64,000 nt of DNA from positions 93,347,178 through 93,411,177 of the forward strand of contig JAYESD010000011.1 in the NCBI GenBank assembly GCA_036927565.1, read 5' to 3'. Below, in pieces: positions 20,324 to 31,468 of this stretch (positions are counted from its first letter, which is position 1; each line of letters starts with the position of its first letter). This DNA is from Tuctoria greenei. Its lineage: Eukaryota; Streptophyta; Magnoliopsida; Poales; Poaceae. A model generated the notes under the pieces. It was not told the origin of the DNA. It saw only the letters and a program-made list of their open reading frames with translations, and made no database searches. Both the position numbers and the translations under genes were made by a program.

Positions 20324-21926
20324 TTCATATTAACCATAATCTCATAAATGCATAATTAAGTTAGGTGGTATAGTTGTCTTCCCATCCCAATTCATTAAGC
20401 ATAGCAAAAAGGATAAAAAGCTCTGCCCGACTCCCTACCATGTATTCCAGGTGACAAGGGTGGTTTAACAAAGCTAGTAAACTTCCTACCATAGGATTTC
20501 CCATCAAATTGACACAAGCATGCAGTTTTGCAAACAAAACATTTATTTCAAAATAGGATCAATATGCTTTAAGGACACTTGCCTTGCTCTTGGGATTGGT
20601 TCAGGTCAAAGCCTTCAAACTCTTGGGGCTATAGATCCTCTGCGGCACACTCTAGCGCAAATCCGTCTAATCCGCACAATAAACATACAAAACAAGAATA
20701 CAATCAAAGAGTGCACAAATATTACTCAACATGAGATGACATGCATGATTAATGCAAATGAAAGGTAAAGTTAGTTAATGAGTTGCTTTTAATGATCACT
20801 AACTAGGTCTAATGGCTTTCAACAAGTTTATACAGGTTTGGAATTGGTTTATGAAAATTGTACTAGTCCGCTAGGGACCGGACAAGTTCGTACTAAGCGA
20901 GAACATCAGATTAGGGTTTTCAAGATCGACGTGAATTTGGAGATTTGGGATTGAATTCACGTAAGGAAAAGGAAGTAGAAGGTATACCAGGTGTTTAGAA
21001 CTCCAATGAATCAAGGATCTTGGAGGTAGCACTTGGATCTTGGCGATCTAGGGTTGATGAAGAACTCGATTGTGATTTGTTGATGAAGTACGCAAAGTTG
21101 ATAGAGATCTTGATCCTCTTTCGTTTCATCCTCTTCTTCTCCTTGCTCTAGATTGCCTTCTCCCTCCTTGGTGGTGGCTAATCACGAGCTAGGGTTTGGG
21201 TGAGGTGGAAAAGTTGCAAATAGATGTCAATCCAAGGGGTGACGTTGTTTATACAAAGGTGGAGGCTAGGGTTAGATAGATTTCGAGTTTTGGGGTGAGT
21301 AGAGGTCGGTTTAGAGTCCCTCATGGGCACTAAAAGTGTTAGGCATGACGTCCCTAGGCCCACTTAATGTAAAACCCAAGAATCAAGTCGTGAAACAAAA
21401 GATCAACTCAGAGTCACGATTTATCGGACAAGTCAGAAAAGGGCGGGACTAGTCCGAAGTTGTCCAGAGAGAAATCGAACAAGTCCGGACTGGACATCGG
21501 ACAAGTCCGAACTTATCCAGAGGGGAAAAACAGACAAGTCTAGCATAAAATCAGACAAGTCCAACTTTAGTCAGAGAGGAAAATAGAAAAGTCCACTGGA
21601 GTATCGGACTAGTCCGGACAAGTCCAGGGACTTAGCAAATTTTCCAAGGGTTTTGGAACACCGGACTAGTCCGCACAGGATCGGACAAGTCCAAAAGTGT
21701 CCAGAGGCAAAAATAGACTAGTCCGCAGAAAAACGGACAAGTCCGATCGAGGTCAGAGAGAAATCGGACTAGTCCGCACCAAAAACGGACTAGTCTGCAC
21801 TTCCCAGAATTCTTAAGTGTGGTTTTGTTCCAAATAATATTAAACTTGTTTCTTTTTATGTTGATTAATGTTAGACACATATATGAATGTATGCAGGGCA
21901 TGATGCATGAAGATGAGGGTGTTACA
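20324..21926 (-). repeat. e2 3' LTR, proximal (U3-side) part
   Basis: It resumes with the TTCAT duplication and matches 39685-41302 of the 5' LTR. It ends at 21926, where the element-sense LTR begins TGTAACACCC. A degraded TATA-like GTATAAAC lies near 21247-21256 (minus). Palindrome cluster 21421-21805. Confidence 0.88.
21421..21805 (-). repeat. Palindrome cluster in the Ty3-gypsy e2 3' LTR
   Basis: About 15-17 words of the CGGACAAGTCCG/CGGACTAGTCCG type in ~385 bp, some altered at outer positions. They lie in U3 upstream of the TATA position, as in the Sireviruses, although the LTR sequence around them is otherwise unrelated. On the plus strand the asymmetric form is ACAAGT, the reverse of the Sirevirus preference when both are read in element sense. 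Confidence 0.88.
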
Positions 21927-22365
21927 AACCTACCCCCTTAAAATGAATCTTGCCCTCGAGATTCGACGCGGAAGAGAAGAGATAGGGAAATTCCTTCTTG
22001 AGATCATCCTCCAACTCCCACGTTGCTTCTTTTTCTATGTGGTGCTTCCATTGCACCTTACACCATCGAATCACCTTGTTCCTTGTGACTCTCTCCTTGG
22101 TTTCCAAGATTTTGACTGGTTGCTCGGCATAAGTCAAATCTGCCTCTAATTTCAATTCTTCCATTGACACTTGTTCTTTCGGTACTCTCAAGCACTTCTT
22201 GAGCTTAGAAACATGAAACACATCATGAACATCTGAAAGATAAGCTGACATCTCCAACTTATAGGCTACTTCTCCCCTTTTGTCCAAAATCTTGAATGGT
22301 CCAATGTATCGAGGTGCTAGCTTGCCTCTTATGTTAAACCTCTTATGACCTCTCATTGGTGACAC
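21922..22365 (-). pseudogene. pol: e2 pol: integrase C-terminus with chromodomain-like segment
   Basis: It contains GPFKILDKRGEVAYKLEM and DVHDVFHVSKLKKCLRVP, typical of the gypsy integrase C-terminus, then VIRWCKVQWKHHIEKEATWELEDDL, a chromodomain-like segment that in chromoviruses directs integration to marked chromatin. The frame ends GVGL with its TAA made by the first bases of the 3' LTR, so the PPT is translated. e5 has the same ending. Confidence 0.88.
21927..21942 (-). other. Polypurine tract of e2
   Basis: On the minus strand AAGGGGGTAGGTT abuts the TGTAACACCC LTR start. The tract lies inside the pol reading frame, whose stop codon is formed by LTR bases. Confidence 0.75.
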
Positions 22366-22397
22366 CTTAAGGTAAAGAAAATCTCCTACTTCAAAGG

Positions 22398-22595
22398 CTA
22401 GTTTCCTTCTTCTATTGTCCGCATAGCCTTTTTCCTTGATTGAGCGGCCCTCAAGTTCTCGCGAATAACCTGAACTTGTTTTTCAGCTTGTAGCAACACA
22501 CCCGCACCAAATACTTGAGTTTCTCCTATCTCGTTCCAGAATAAGGGCATCCTACATTTCCTTCCATATAGTGCTTCATATGGTGACATCCTCAA
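22398..22595 (-). pseudogene. pol: e2 pol: integrase distal fragment
   Basis: MRMSPYEALYGRKCRMPLFWNEIGE is the segment that follows the integrase core in Ty3-gypsy elements. The frame shifts at both ends relative to its neighbours (a shift near 22595 and another near 22400), so the polyprotein is broken here. Confidence 0.8.
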
Positions 22596-23044
22596 ATTTG
22601 CTTGTAACTATTGTTGTATGAAAATTCTGCATATGGCAAGCTCTTATCCCAACTTTTCCCATGCTTTAAAGCACAAGCTATTAACATGTCCTCCAAAATC
22701 TGATTGGTCCTCTCGGTTTGTCCATCCGTTTGAGGGTGATATGCTGAACTAAATTTCAACCTTGTTCCCAATGCTTCATGCAATTTTTGCCAAAATCTGG
22801 AGGTAAATTGAGAACCTCTATCTGAGACTATCTTCTTTGCTACTCCATGTCGACACACAATGTGCTTCATATACAATTCTGCTAGCCTCGTGGTGGTATA
22901 GGTGATCTTGACAGGAATAAAATGAGCTGATTTGATCATCCGATCCACAATTACCCAAATTGAATCGTATCCGGACTGGGTACGTGGCAATCCAACTATA
23001 AAGTCTATGCCAATCTCTTCCCACTTCCATTCCGAGATCTTCAA
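22592..23044 (-). pseudogene. pol: e2 pol: integrase catalytic core
   Basis: The DDE triad is visible: Asp in WEEIGIDFIVGLPRT, Asp in KKIVSDRGSQFTS and Glu in HPQTDGQTERTNQ. This part is intact; frames break at both boundaries. It would join element DNA to the target. Confidence 0.88.
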
Positions 23045-23047
23045 TGG

Positions 23048-24211
23048 CTACAATAATTTGGCTGGCCTTTGGTGTTCCGCCTTGACTTGTTGGCACACAT
23101 CACACAATGCTACATATTCAGCTATGTCCTTCTTCATGCTAGCCCACCAATAACATGTCTTCAAGTCCTTGTACATCTTGGTGCATCCGGGATGAATCGA
23201 GTATGGCAAGTCATGCGCTTCTTTTAATATTGTCTCCCGGATATGCTTCACATTAGGCACAACAATCCTCTTACCAAGCCATAGAGTACCATGTTCATCC
23301 TCATCAAATCTGAATTCTATTCCCTTTTGGGTCCTTTTCTTGATCTCCTGAATTTCCTCATCCTTCGATTGGCCCTCTCGAATTTCTTGCTCCAAAGTCG
23401 GATTTAACTCCATCATCCCCATCTCATTTACAAATCCGAGAGTCAACCGTTCAAACTCCTTACATAACTCAGATGGTAACTCTTGAACCGTGAGTTGATA
23501 ACTTACTCCTTTCCTACTCAATGCATCGGCCATTACATTGGATTTTCCCGGATGATAATTGATCCCCAAATCATAATCCTTGATAAGCTCCAACCACCTT
23601 CGTTGCCTCAAATTTAGGTCCGTTCGCGTGAAAATATATTTAAGGCTCTTCTGATCCGTATAAATCTCACACCTATGTCCAAGGATGTAGTGTCTCCAAA
23701 TTTTCAATGCGTGTACCATGGCTGCAAGTTCCAAATCATGCGTTGGGTAATTCTGCTCATTTTTCTTCAATTGCCTTGATGCATATGCAACAACTTGACC
23801 CTCTTGCAAGAGCACACATCCAAGTCCTTGTCTCGATGCGTCGCAATAAATATCAAAACTTTTGCTTACATCTGGCAAAACTAAAACTGGGGCTGTAGTT
23901 AGCCTCTTCTTCAACTCCTCAAAACTTTCTTGACAAGCTTGAGTCCCATGGAAAGCTTTCCCCTTCATTACCAACTCCGTCATTGGCTTGGCTACCTTGG
24001 AAAAGTCCTTGATGAATCTACGGTAATATCCAACCATTCTAAGAAAACTCCTTATTTCCTTGACATTTTGCGGCTGTTCCCATTTCAACACGTCCCTTAC
24101 CTTTCTGGGGTCAACTGAAACTCCTCCTGAAATGATATGGCCCAAAAATGATACTTCTCTCAACCAAAAATGACACTTGTTGTACTTGGCATACAATTGA
24201 TGCTCCCTCAA
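23048..24211 (-). pseudogene. pol: e2 pol: RT thumb, RNase H and integrase zinc finger
   Basis: 387 codons, open. It begins in the RT (CHFWLREVSFLGHIISGGVSVD), continues through YYRRFIKDFSKVAKPM, and then RNase H with FDIYCDASRQGLGCVL, DLELAAMVHALKIWRHY, YTDQKSLKYIF and NVMADALSR. It ends in the integrase H2C2 finger (HPGCTKMYKDLKTCYWWASM, CDVCQQVKAEH). RNase H acids are present. Confidence 0.9.
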
Positions 24212-24214
24212 TTT

Positions 24215-24487
24215 CTACAATGTGAGCCTCAAGTGTTCCTTGTGTTCATTCTCATCCTTCGAGTCATCAATAAACACAACAACAAACTTGTCCAAGTACT
24301 CCATGAATATCTTATTCATGAGGTACATAAAGTACGCAGGTGCATTGGTCAATCCAAAGGACATCACAGTATACTCATAATATCCATATCGTGTCCTAAA
24401 AGATGTCTTGGGTATGTTCGATTGTCTAATCTTCATTTGAAAGTATCCGGACCTTAAATCAATCTTGGAGAAAACACAAGCACCCAT
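24215..24487 (-). pseudogene. pol: e2 pol: RT palm
   Basis: FSKIDLRSGYFQMKIR, SFGLTNAPAYFMYLMN and FIDD, the gypsy version of the RT active site, are present. Just after FIDD four residues found in e5 (IMIY) are missing, an in-frame loss. The frame breaks before the next segment at 24211. Confidence 0.87.
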
Positions 24488-24518
24488 TCATCTGATCAAA
24501 CAAGTCCTCTATGCGTGG

Positions 24519-24642
24519 CTAGGTATACTTGTTTTTGATGGTCACCTTGTTGAGAGCTCGGTAATCCACACACATCCTTTGCGACCCATCCTTCTTGTCC
24601 ACAAATAGAACGGGCGCTCCCCAAGATGGGGGTGGATAAAAC
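24519..24642 (-). pseudogene. pol: e2 pol: RT finger segment at the e3 insertion
   Basis: WGAPVLFVDKKDGSQRMCVDYRALNKVTIKNKYT, the gypsy RT finger region, runs up to the e3 LTR at 24643. The preceding part of RT resumes at 36417 on the other side of e3. TSD AAAAC 24638-24642. Confidence 0.87.
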
Positions 24643-26191
24643 TGAATGTGGCCTAGAGGGGGGGTGAATAGGCCTTTTTGAATTTTGTTAGAACCTACAA
24701 CACTTAACAACCAGATCAAAACTCGAGATATCGGACTAGTCCAGTCCAGTGCGGACTAGTCCAGTGTGTACCGACTAGGTTAATCAAGTTTGATCGATTA
24801 ATTTGATTGTACGATGTCTGCAGCGGAAATATACAGTTAATTGAAGTGTTACACGATTATGAACTAGGATATACCACAAGTCAATCTTATGTTTGATGTT
24901 TCAACATAAAGTAGGCAAGATTGATTGAAACCCTAGTTTGATATGATGTATAAGAATGATGAACACAAAGCAAGAACACAAGCAATTTATCCCGTGGTTC
25001 AGTTCCCACAGAGGCAACCTACATCCACATTGAGGAGTCCACAAAAGGACCGGGTCTTCTCCAACCCTACCCTCGTCGGACCACCACGAAGGCCAATCCT
25101 CTTCTCTTATCACAATGGGTAATCAACAAATTTCAAGGGACCTTCTCACACGTTGAGGGCTCCCCTAGATTACAATGAAAACTCCACCAAGAACACACTC
25201 AAAAGATTACAATGAAAATCATAGGAGTTTTTTAGGGAATCAAACCAAGAACTCAATGAGTGATGAATCGTGTCTCACCAATGTTCCAAAGTGTATTCTC
25301 AAGGGATTGATCTTTGTGGCTTTTGATTTCGTGGAGAGATGTGTTTTTGAGGCTCTTGGGAGGTGTGATGGCTCAGGGGGTCGAGAGAGATTAAAGTTGG
25401 GCCGTGCACATCTATTTATATGGGGTTTCTAAATGTGATCGTTAGGGTTAGGAAGATCGGACTAGTCGGTGGTGGACACCGGACTAGTCCAGTGTGTTGT
25501 GTGTAGCAAACCCTAAGTGTCCCGAAATATCGGACTAGTCCGGCTAGGAGCGGACTTATCCAATTTCGCTTCTGGAAATCTTCGGACTAGTCTGATAGTC
25601 ATCGGACTTGTCCGGATCAGTGAAACTCTAAGTGAATTGGGTGACCAGTCAGCACTTGGAGGACTTGTCCGACTTAGGTTAGAGGGTTTTCAAACTAGTT
25701 CGTGCCAATATCGGACATGTCCGTTATACATCAGAATGATATCGGACTAGTCCGTGGAGTGATCGGACTTGTCTGATTTTGTGCAGCTTGTGAAGTGTTT
25801 TGAGGACTAGTCCGCACTGGGGAGGACTAGTCTGATTCTAGTCAGAGAGATATCGGACTAGTCCGTGGTGATATTGGACTTGTCCGATCTTGTGCAGAGA
25901 GATATCGGACTGGTCCGGTGTCAGTCGGACTAGTCTGGTCCTGTATAAATTTGTGCAATGTGTATGTTTATTTGTGTTTGAGCTCTTGGGGTGTGTTTCC
26001 TTAACACACTCCACACACAATGATCTACTACACTTGTTCCTTGAGCTCTTTTCCATATTGCTCCTCATTCTCCCTTCTTTTTGGCACTTTGCTTATTTTC
26101 CCATTAAAACCTGTGCTCATCTCAACAAAGTAGTTAGGATCTCATTTGCTTGTCATAAATCATCCAAAACCCACAACTAGATGCACTTTCA
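24643..26191 (-). repeat. e3 3' LTR
   Basis: In element sense TGAAAGTGCATC at 26191 to CCACATTCA at 24643. TATA box 25412-25420. Palindrome cluster about 25456-25942, many units altered. Confidence 0.9.
25456..25942 (-). repeat. Palindrome cluster in e3 3' LTR U3
   Basis: About 17 CGGACTAGTCCG/CGGACTTGTCCG-type words at the same positions as in e1. Many have TGGAC, CAGAC or GTCTG ends, which are C-to-T or G-to-A changes at the outer CpG. Confidence 0.88.
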
Positions 26192-26625
26192 ATCTCACCC
26201 TTTTTGGTGATTGATGACAACCAATTGAGATTTAACAAAATATGACAAAAAGTTGAGCTTTTCATAAAGTATGCACATATGAGTTTAAAATACAACAAGC
26301 AATGAAAACATGATCCATATGTGCATTCTTTATGGTGGGATGCATAACTAAGTGCATTGAAACAATAATCATGAAAATAATGACATAATTGACATTAACA
26401 TACCAACAACAAGCAATATGTCATTCTAGGAGCAAAAACACAGATTTCATCAATTACTTGACAAGTAGTTCAAAGCATTGCATCACAGGACCATTAAGTA
26501 ACATAAGAGCATATTAAAAGTTTACAACCCACAAAATAGACAAAAAGCATAAAGGAAGCTCTCTCCTCGCATCCTACAGCTTAAGACCTAGGACCTAAGA
26601 CTCCCCCCTCAATCTCTCCCCCTTT
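26192..26625 (-). other. e3 3' untranslated segment with polypurine tracts
   Basis: The terminal PPT (26192-26205) reads AAAAAGGGTGAGAT, with one interruption. Two further tracts lie at 26625-26613 and 26609-26600, in the positions seen in e1. The rest is AT-rich, with no ORF. Confidence 0.6.
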
Positions 26626-26669
26626 GTAATCAAGACACCAAAAAGAAGGAGAGGAGGGACCTAAAGTCT

Positions 26670-28223
26670 TCAAGCCTCGCTGTCGGTCCTCTCATCATCT
26701 TCATCTTCGTCTTCGGGCTGATGAGGAGGAGGAGGAGGTGCAGAGCCGCTCGAGCCCCCAATGCCAAAGTAGGAAAGCTCGGAGGGAGTCAAGGGCCCGA
26801 GCTCGGTATAGTCGGAGTCGGAATCATCAGAGATTACTGGAGATCCAATGGGCTCGATCTCCAGTTTCTGGCAAATCTGCTTCACATTTGCCTTGACATA
26901 CTTCATGTCTTCCTTTCTTCTCTTGTTAAGCTTGTGGGCCTTCACCTCGGCCTTTCTGCAGGAAGCAAAGATAGCAGCCAAGTACTTGAAAATGCCACTC
27001 GCAGATCCCTTTTGAGGAGCTGCCCTAGTGGCAGGGGAAGCCCTAGCATCTCCACTTGCTCTTGCCGGAGCCTCAGGACTGGAGGCCGGAGATGGAGCAG
27101 CCTGAATGCTTGGCTTTTGAGGCATCTGGGGCCTCAAAGGAAGGTGCTCCACATCTTTGAAAAATTCAATGCCAGTGACCTTCTCAATTATGAACATAAG
27201 ATACAGAGCATAGCCACATGACCTGTTGGTTGTGCAAGAGATGTTGACCATATAGTTCTAGATATAGTCAGCCACATCAAACTTGCGGTCCTTGCTTATG
27301 ACTCTCATCAGGGTCCGAAGATAGACCTGTACACTCCCAACATCCCCATCCTTGGGGGCAATTGTCTTCCTCAAGACTCTGTTCAAGACCACAAAGAAAG
27401 GCTTCATGTTCTTTGTGCAGGGGGGGTTGAACCTGGAGTTGGGCTCATAGAGGAATTTCATCATATCCTTCTCAATGACACCTATGTTGTGGATGACCAA
27501 GTTTTCATGGCTTGAGGTGTCAAGGTGTAGCAGGCTTGCAAAGTCTTCAAAAGTTATACTGTACTTGGATCTGTAATTCATCCAAGTAACACTCTTCATC
27601 ATCACTTGAGAAATGGCAAGTTGCAAAGAATTGCACGATGACCTCATCATTCCAATTGTTCCTGAAGTCAAAGAGATCCTTCATGCCATGCCTCTCAATT
27701 GCTTCCACCACTTCAACAAATGGTGAGCAGCCCTTCTTCTCAAAATGTGCCCAATCAATCCATTGGTTGCGCACTATAGGTGTCTTCATGGGGAGGTACA
27801 CAGATTTGTAGAAATCTGCATGGAAATTGCTCCAAAATCTACCATCGACAGCTTGATTTGGACGGCTGTAGCAATCAACATTGCGGAACTTAGCCGATGA
27901 GTCACTGCCCTTCCCATTGAACTTTTCTTCTGTGGGGTCTCAAGCCCCTTGCTTCGGAGCTGACATCTTCAGGGGGCCAATCGGGCCCGTTGCGATCCCC
28001 TTGCCCTTGCCCTTGGCTAAGCGGGCACTCGCGGAGCTAGGGCCACCACCAGCGGAAGCCCTGGAAGCGGGCACCTTTCGTCGAGCCACCCTCTTTTGAG
28101 ACTGAGGAGGAGAGGGGCTGGCTCGGAAGGTCGCTTCTTGCTTTGGTCCGTCGAGGACCGAAGCAGGACTTCTTGTTCCATCTCGGCTTCGAAGTCGGAA
28201 ATATCATCGTGAGAGTTCGACAT
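26670..28223 (-). pseudogene. e3 third ORF (env position), broken
   Basis: It starts MSNSHDDISDFEAEMEQEV at 28223, matching e1. Segments: 28223-28017, 27801-27547, 27671-27258 and 27251-26670. They share LPMKTPIVRNQWIDWAHFEKKG, NWNDEVIVQFFATCHFSS, DFASLLHLD, FFVVLNRVLRKTIAPKDGD and an acidic tail DEDEDDERTDSEA with e1. Here IHNIGVIEKDMMKFLYEP is continuous, showing that e1 lost one base at this point. No membrane segment or signal peptide is seen. Conservation of sequence order between two copies suggests it was a real protein of this family. Confidence 0.72.
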
Positions 28224-28226
28224 GCC

Positions 28227-28558
28227 CTGAGAATGGATTATACAAGGTATGGGTGAGAAATAATAACAAGGACTTACATTGAGGAATTGAAAGGTTAGAT
28301 TTTGAGTTCAGAAAAATTAGACAAGTCTGGTGTACTGGCACGGACTAGTCCGGGTGACCGGACTTGTCCGTGCATGGACCAGACTAGTCCGGTATTCATC
28401 CTCAAAAACCTATGCAACGAGCCAAATGGTGATTCCTAATGCACAACTAGCTTAGCATCAACGTAATACATCAAGGAAACATGTATATAGTGAGAGATGC
28501 TAGGCTATTCGATCAACAATGAAGAAAATAGGGATTTCTAGGGTTTGTGGAAAATTAC
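28227..28558 (-). other. Putative intron upstream of e3 third ORF
   Basis: Donor CTTCG/GTAATTTT and acceptor CATTCTCAG/GGCATG on the minus strand match the proposed e1 sites. Four palindrome words lie inside (about 28318-28395), again as in e1. Confidence 0.5.
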
Positions 28559-28945
28559 CGAAGAAATCACTTGAATCTCGAAGAGGAGGGTGTTGAAGGC
28601 CGGACAAGTCCGCAAACTTCAATCTCCGAGCAAGGAAGCTTGATTTCCGCCCAAATGTGGAGCTTTTTGGTGGAGGAGATGCAAAATCGCCTTGGGGAGC
28701 TCGAGCGTGGAGAGAGGAAGCTTGAGGCAAGTGTGGGGGTGAGGAAATTGGGGTTTGGTGGCAGCTAGGGTTATGGACATGAAAAATCGGACAAGTCCGA
28801 AATAGATCGGACTAGTCCGAACTTTTCCAGAGGCTATATCGGACTAGTCCGTGGTCTACCGGACTAGTCCGGCCTAACCGACGCTCTGTGGACTGGTCTG
28901 CATGGGCAGACTAGTCCGGGTAACAACGGACTAGTCCGTGGTCAC
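28559..28945 (-). promoter_or_regulatory. Putative leader exon and upstream palindrome cluster of e3 third ORF
   Basis: Leader 28559-~28770 is conserved with e1 (AACCCCAATTTCC, pyrimidine stretch CTTCCTCTCTCC). Upstream at 28788-28945 are seven or eight palindrome words. The following ~320 bp to 29271 carries no feature I recognise. Confidence 0.4.
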
Positions 28946-29271
28946 CAGGGAAGAATTTCTTAGCCCATTCATATATATTTGAAGGTACATATCTAGAAAA
29001 TATGGAGGCAAATCAAATCAAATAATCTGGATGAATATGATCAGTAAGCATACAACAATCAAGCAATGACCATAATTCACCAAGATCTAGCAATTGACGT
29101 AGTTTTTCGGACAAAATTGAGAGATATGATTTTCACAATCCAATCAACATATTTTGAAGAATTCATACAGGTATGCAAAATTTCAAGCCACATTCCGAGC
29201 ATCAAGGATATTTAGTTCATTTCAAAGCTCGCAAAAACGTTTTTCATCAAGTGGCTTGGTGAATACGTTGG

Positions 29272-29940
29272 CTAATTGCTTTTCTGTGTTGACATGGGAA
29301 TTGCTATATCTCCTTTCATGGAGTGGTCTCTCAAGAAGTGATGTCGGATGTCTATGTGTTTGGTTCCAGAGTGCTCAACTGGATTATGGGTAATTTTAAT
29401 GGCACTCTCATTATCACAAAGGAGTGGAATACAATTCATATTGTAACTGTAATCCCTTAGAGTTTGTCGCATCCAAAGAAGTTATGCACAACAACTCCCG
29501 ACTGCAATGTACTCCGCTTCGGCTGTGGATAAGGCAATAGAGTTTTGCTTCTTGGAGGACCAAGAAACTAGGGATCTACCTAGGAATTGGCATGTGCTGG
29601 AGGTACTTTTTCTATCTACTTTGCATCCGGCACAATCTGCATCGGAGTAACCAATGAGATTGAATTTGGAGCCTTTTGGATACCAAAGACCAAGGTTGGG
29701 TGTATGAACTAAATATCTCAAGATCCTTTTTATGGCTGTCAAGTGACACTCCTTAGGATTGGCTTGAAATCTTGCACACAAACATACACTCAACATAATA
29801 TCTGGCCTAGATGCACATAAATAGAGTAGAGATCCCATCATGGAGCGATATACCTTTTGGTCGACGCTAGGTCCATCTTCATTGAGATCCAAGTGGCCAT
29901 TCGTTGCCATGGGAGTCTTTATGGGCTTCGCCTTGTCCAT
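29272..29940 (-). pseudogene. pol: e3 pol: RNase H domain
   Basis: 29940-29482 holds SIGNATURES SDADCAGCK and STAEAEYIAV; 29472-29272 holds CDNESAIKI and HIDIRHHFLRDH. A TAA separates the two (after SCCA), and the frame shifts near 29300 before the normal end. Confidence 0.87.
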
Positions 29941-29961
29941 TCCAAACTTCTTGAGTATGTC

Positions 29962-30489
29962 TTAAGTGTACTTCGTTTGGCTTATGAACGTCCCTTCCTT
30001 TTGTTGCCTCACTTGGAATCCCAAAAAGTACTTTAGCTCTCCCATCATAGACATCTCAAACCTATCTGTCATAATCTTACTAAATTCCTCACAAAAAGAT
30101 TTGTTAGTTGAACCAAAGATTATGTCATCAACATAAATTTGACAAACAAAAAGATCATCGTCAAAATTCTTTGTAAACAATGTATAATCTACTTTACCAA
30201 TCTTAAAACCATTTTCAATTAAGAAATCTCTAAGACACTCATACCAAGCTCTAGGAGCATGTTTGAGGCCGTAGAGAGCCTTACGCAATTTAAATACGTG
30301 GTCGGGGAACTCTTCATCTTCAAACCCGGGGGGTTGCTCCACATACACCTCCTCCTTGATTGGTCTGTTGAGGAAGGCACTTTTCACATCCATTTGATAG
30401 AGCTTGAAATCATCGTGAGTAGCATATGCAAGTAATATTCTAATGGACTCAATTCTAGCTACGGGAGCAAAGGTCTCATCAAAATCCAA
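29962..30489 (-). pseudogene. pol: e3 pol: RT catalytic region
   Basis: FDETFAPVARIESIR, YQMDVKSAFLN, KALYGLKHAPRAWY and QIYVDDIIFGSTN are present, with the YVDD site at about 30124-30135. MSMMGELKYFLGFQV follows. It is closed by a stop just before the segment leading to RNase H. This is the block missing from e1. Confidence 0.9.
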
Positions 30490-30498
30490 ACCTTCAAC

Positions 30499-31203
30499 TT
30501 ATGAATACCCTTTGGCCACAAGTCGTGCCTTGTTCCTTGTCACCACCCCGTGTTCGTCTTGTTTGTTGCGGAAGACCCATTTGGTGCCAATGACGTTGGA
30601 TTTGGGTCTTTTGACTAGTTCCCACACCTCGTTTCTATTGAAATTGTTGAGTTCTTCTTGCATGGTCACTACCCAGTCCGGATCCTTCAATGCATTCTCA
30701 ACCCTACATGGTTCCAAAAAGGACACAAACAAATAATGCTCACAAAAATTATCTATGTGAGATCTAGTAGTTACTCCCTTTTGGATGTCGCCGATGATGT
30801 TGTCAACTTGGTGATCGTTTTGGACGCATTGGTGTACTCTTGGGTGTGGTACTTGCTGTCTTGAATCTTCATGATCATCTTCTTCTCCCCCTAAATGGTT
30901 GACCTCGTTGACTTGTTGATCATTTTCACTTTCTTGAGGTTGATCTTGTATGGAAGCTCCCCCTTGATAATTGGTCTCTTCTTGTGGTTCGTTTTCCTCA
31001 TGCATATGTAGAGGTGGCTCTTGTGGTTGAATTTCGCCTAACGCCATTCTTCTCAATGCTTGACAAGGAGCTTCTTCTTTATCTATCACACATGGATCAA
31101 CTTGCTCCTCTTGGGAGCCATTAGTTTCATCGAACACTACGTCACGTGCTACTTCAACAAGTCCAGAGGTCTTGTTGTAGACACGATAGGCGTAAGTGTT
31201 CAA
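30499..31203 (-). pseudogene. pol: e3 pol: integrase C-terminus and RT N-terminus
   Basis: It begins NTYAYRVYNKTSGLVEV, passes an acidic Gln-rich linker and reaches ALKDPDWVVTMQEEL, GTKWVFRNKQDEHG and ARLVAKGYS, where a stop separates it from 30489. Confidence 0.87.
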
Positions 31204-31264
31204 TAACCAAGCAAGAAACCTTCATCGGACTTTGAAGCAAACTTTGAAGTCCTAGGCTTCTTGT

Positions 31265-31456
31265 TTAAAACATAACATTTGGAACCGAAAACTCGAAAAT
31301 ATGAAATGTTAGGCTTGTTACCGATGAGTAGCTCATAGGATGTCTTCTTGAGTAGTCAATGAAGGTAAAGTCGATTATGGCGTGGCAAGCAGTGTTGACC
31401 GCTTCCGCCCAAAATCGATCCGATGTCTTATACTCATTGAGCATTGTTCTCGCCAT
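31265..31456 (-). pseudogene. pol: e3 pol: integrase fragment
   Basis: MARTMLNEYKTSDRFWAEAVNTACHA follows the catalytic Glu region in copia integrase. The frame then changes within ~60 bp, so this part is broken. Confidence 0.75.
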
Positions 31457-31468
31457 CTCTATGAGGGT

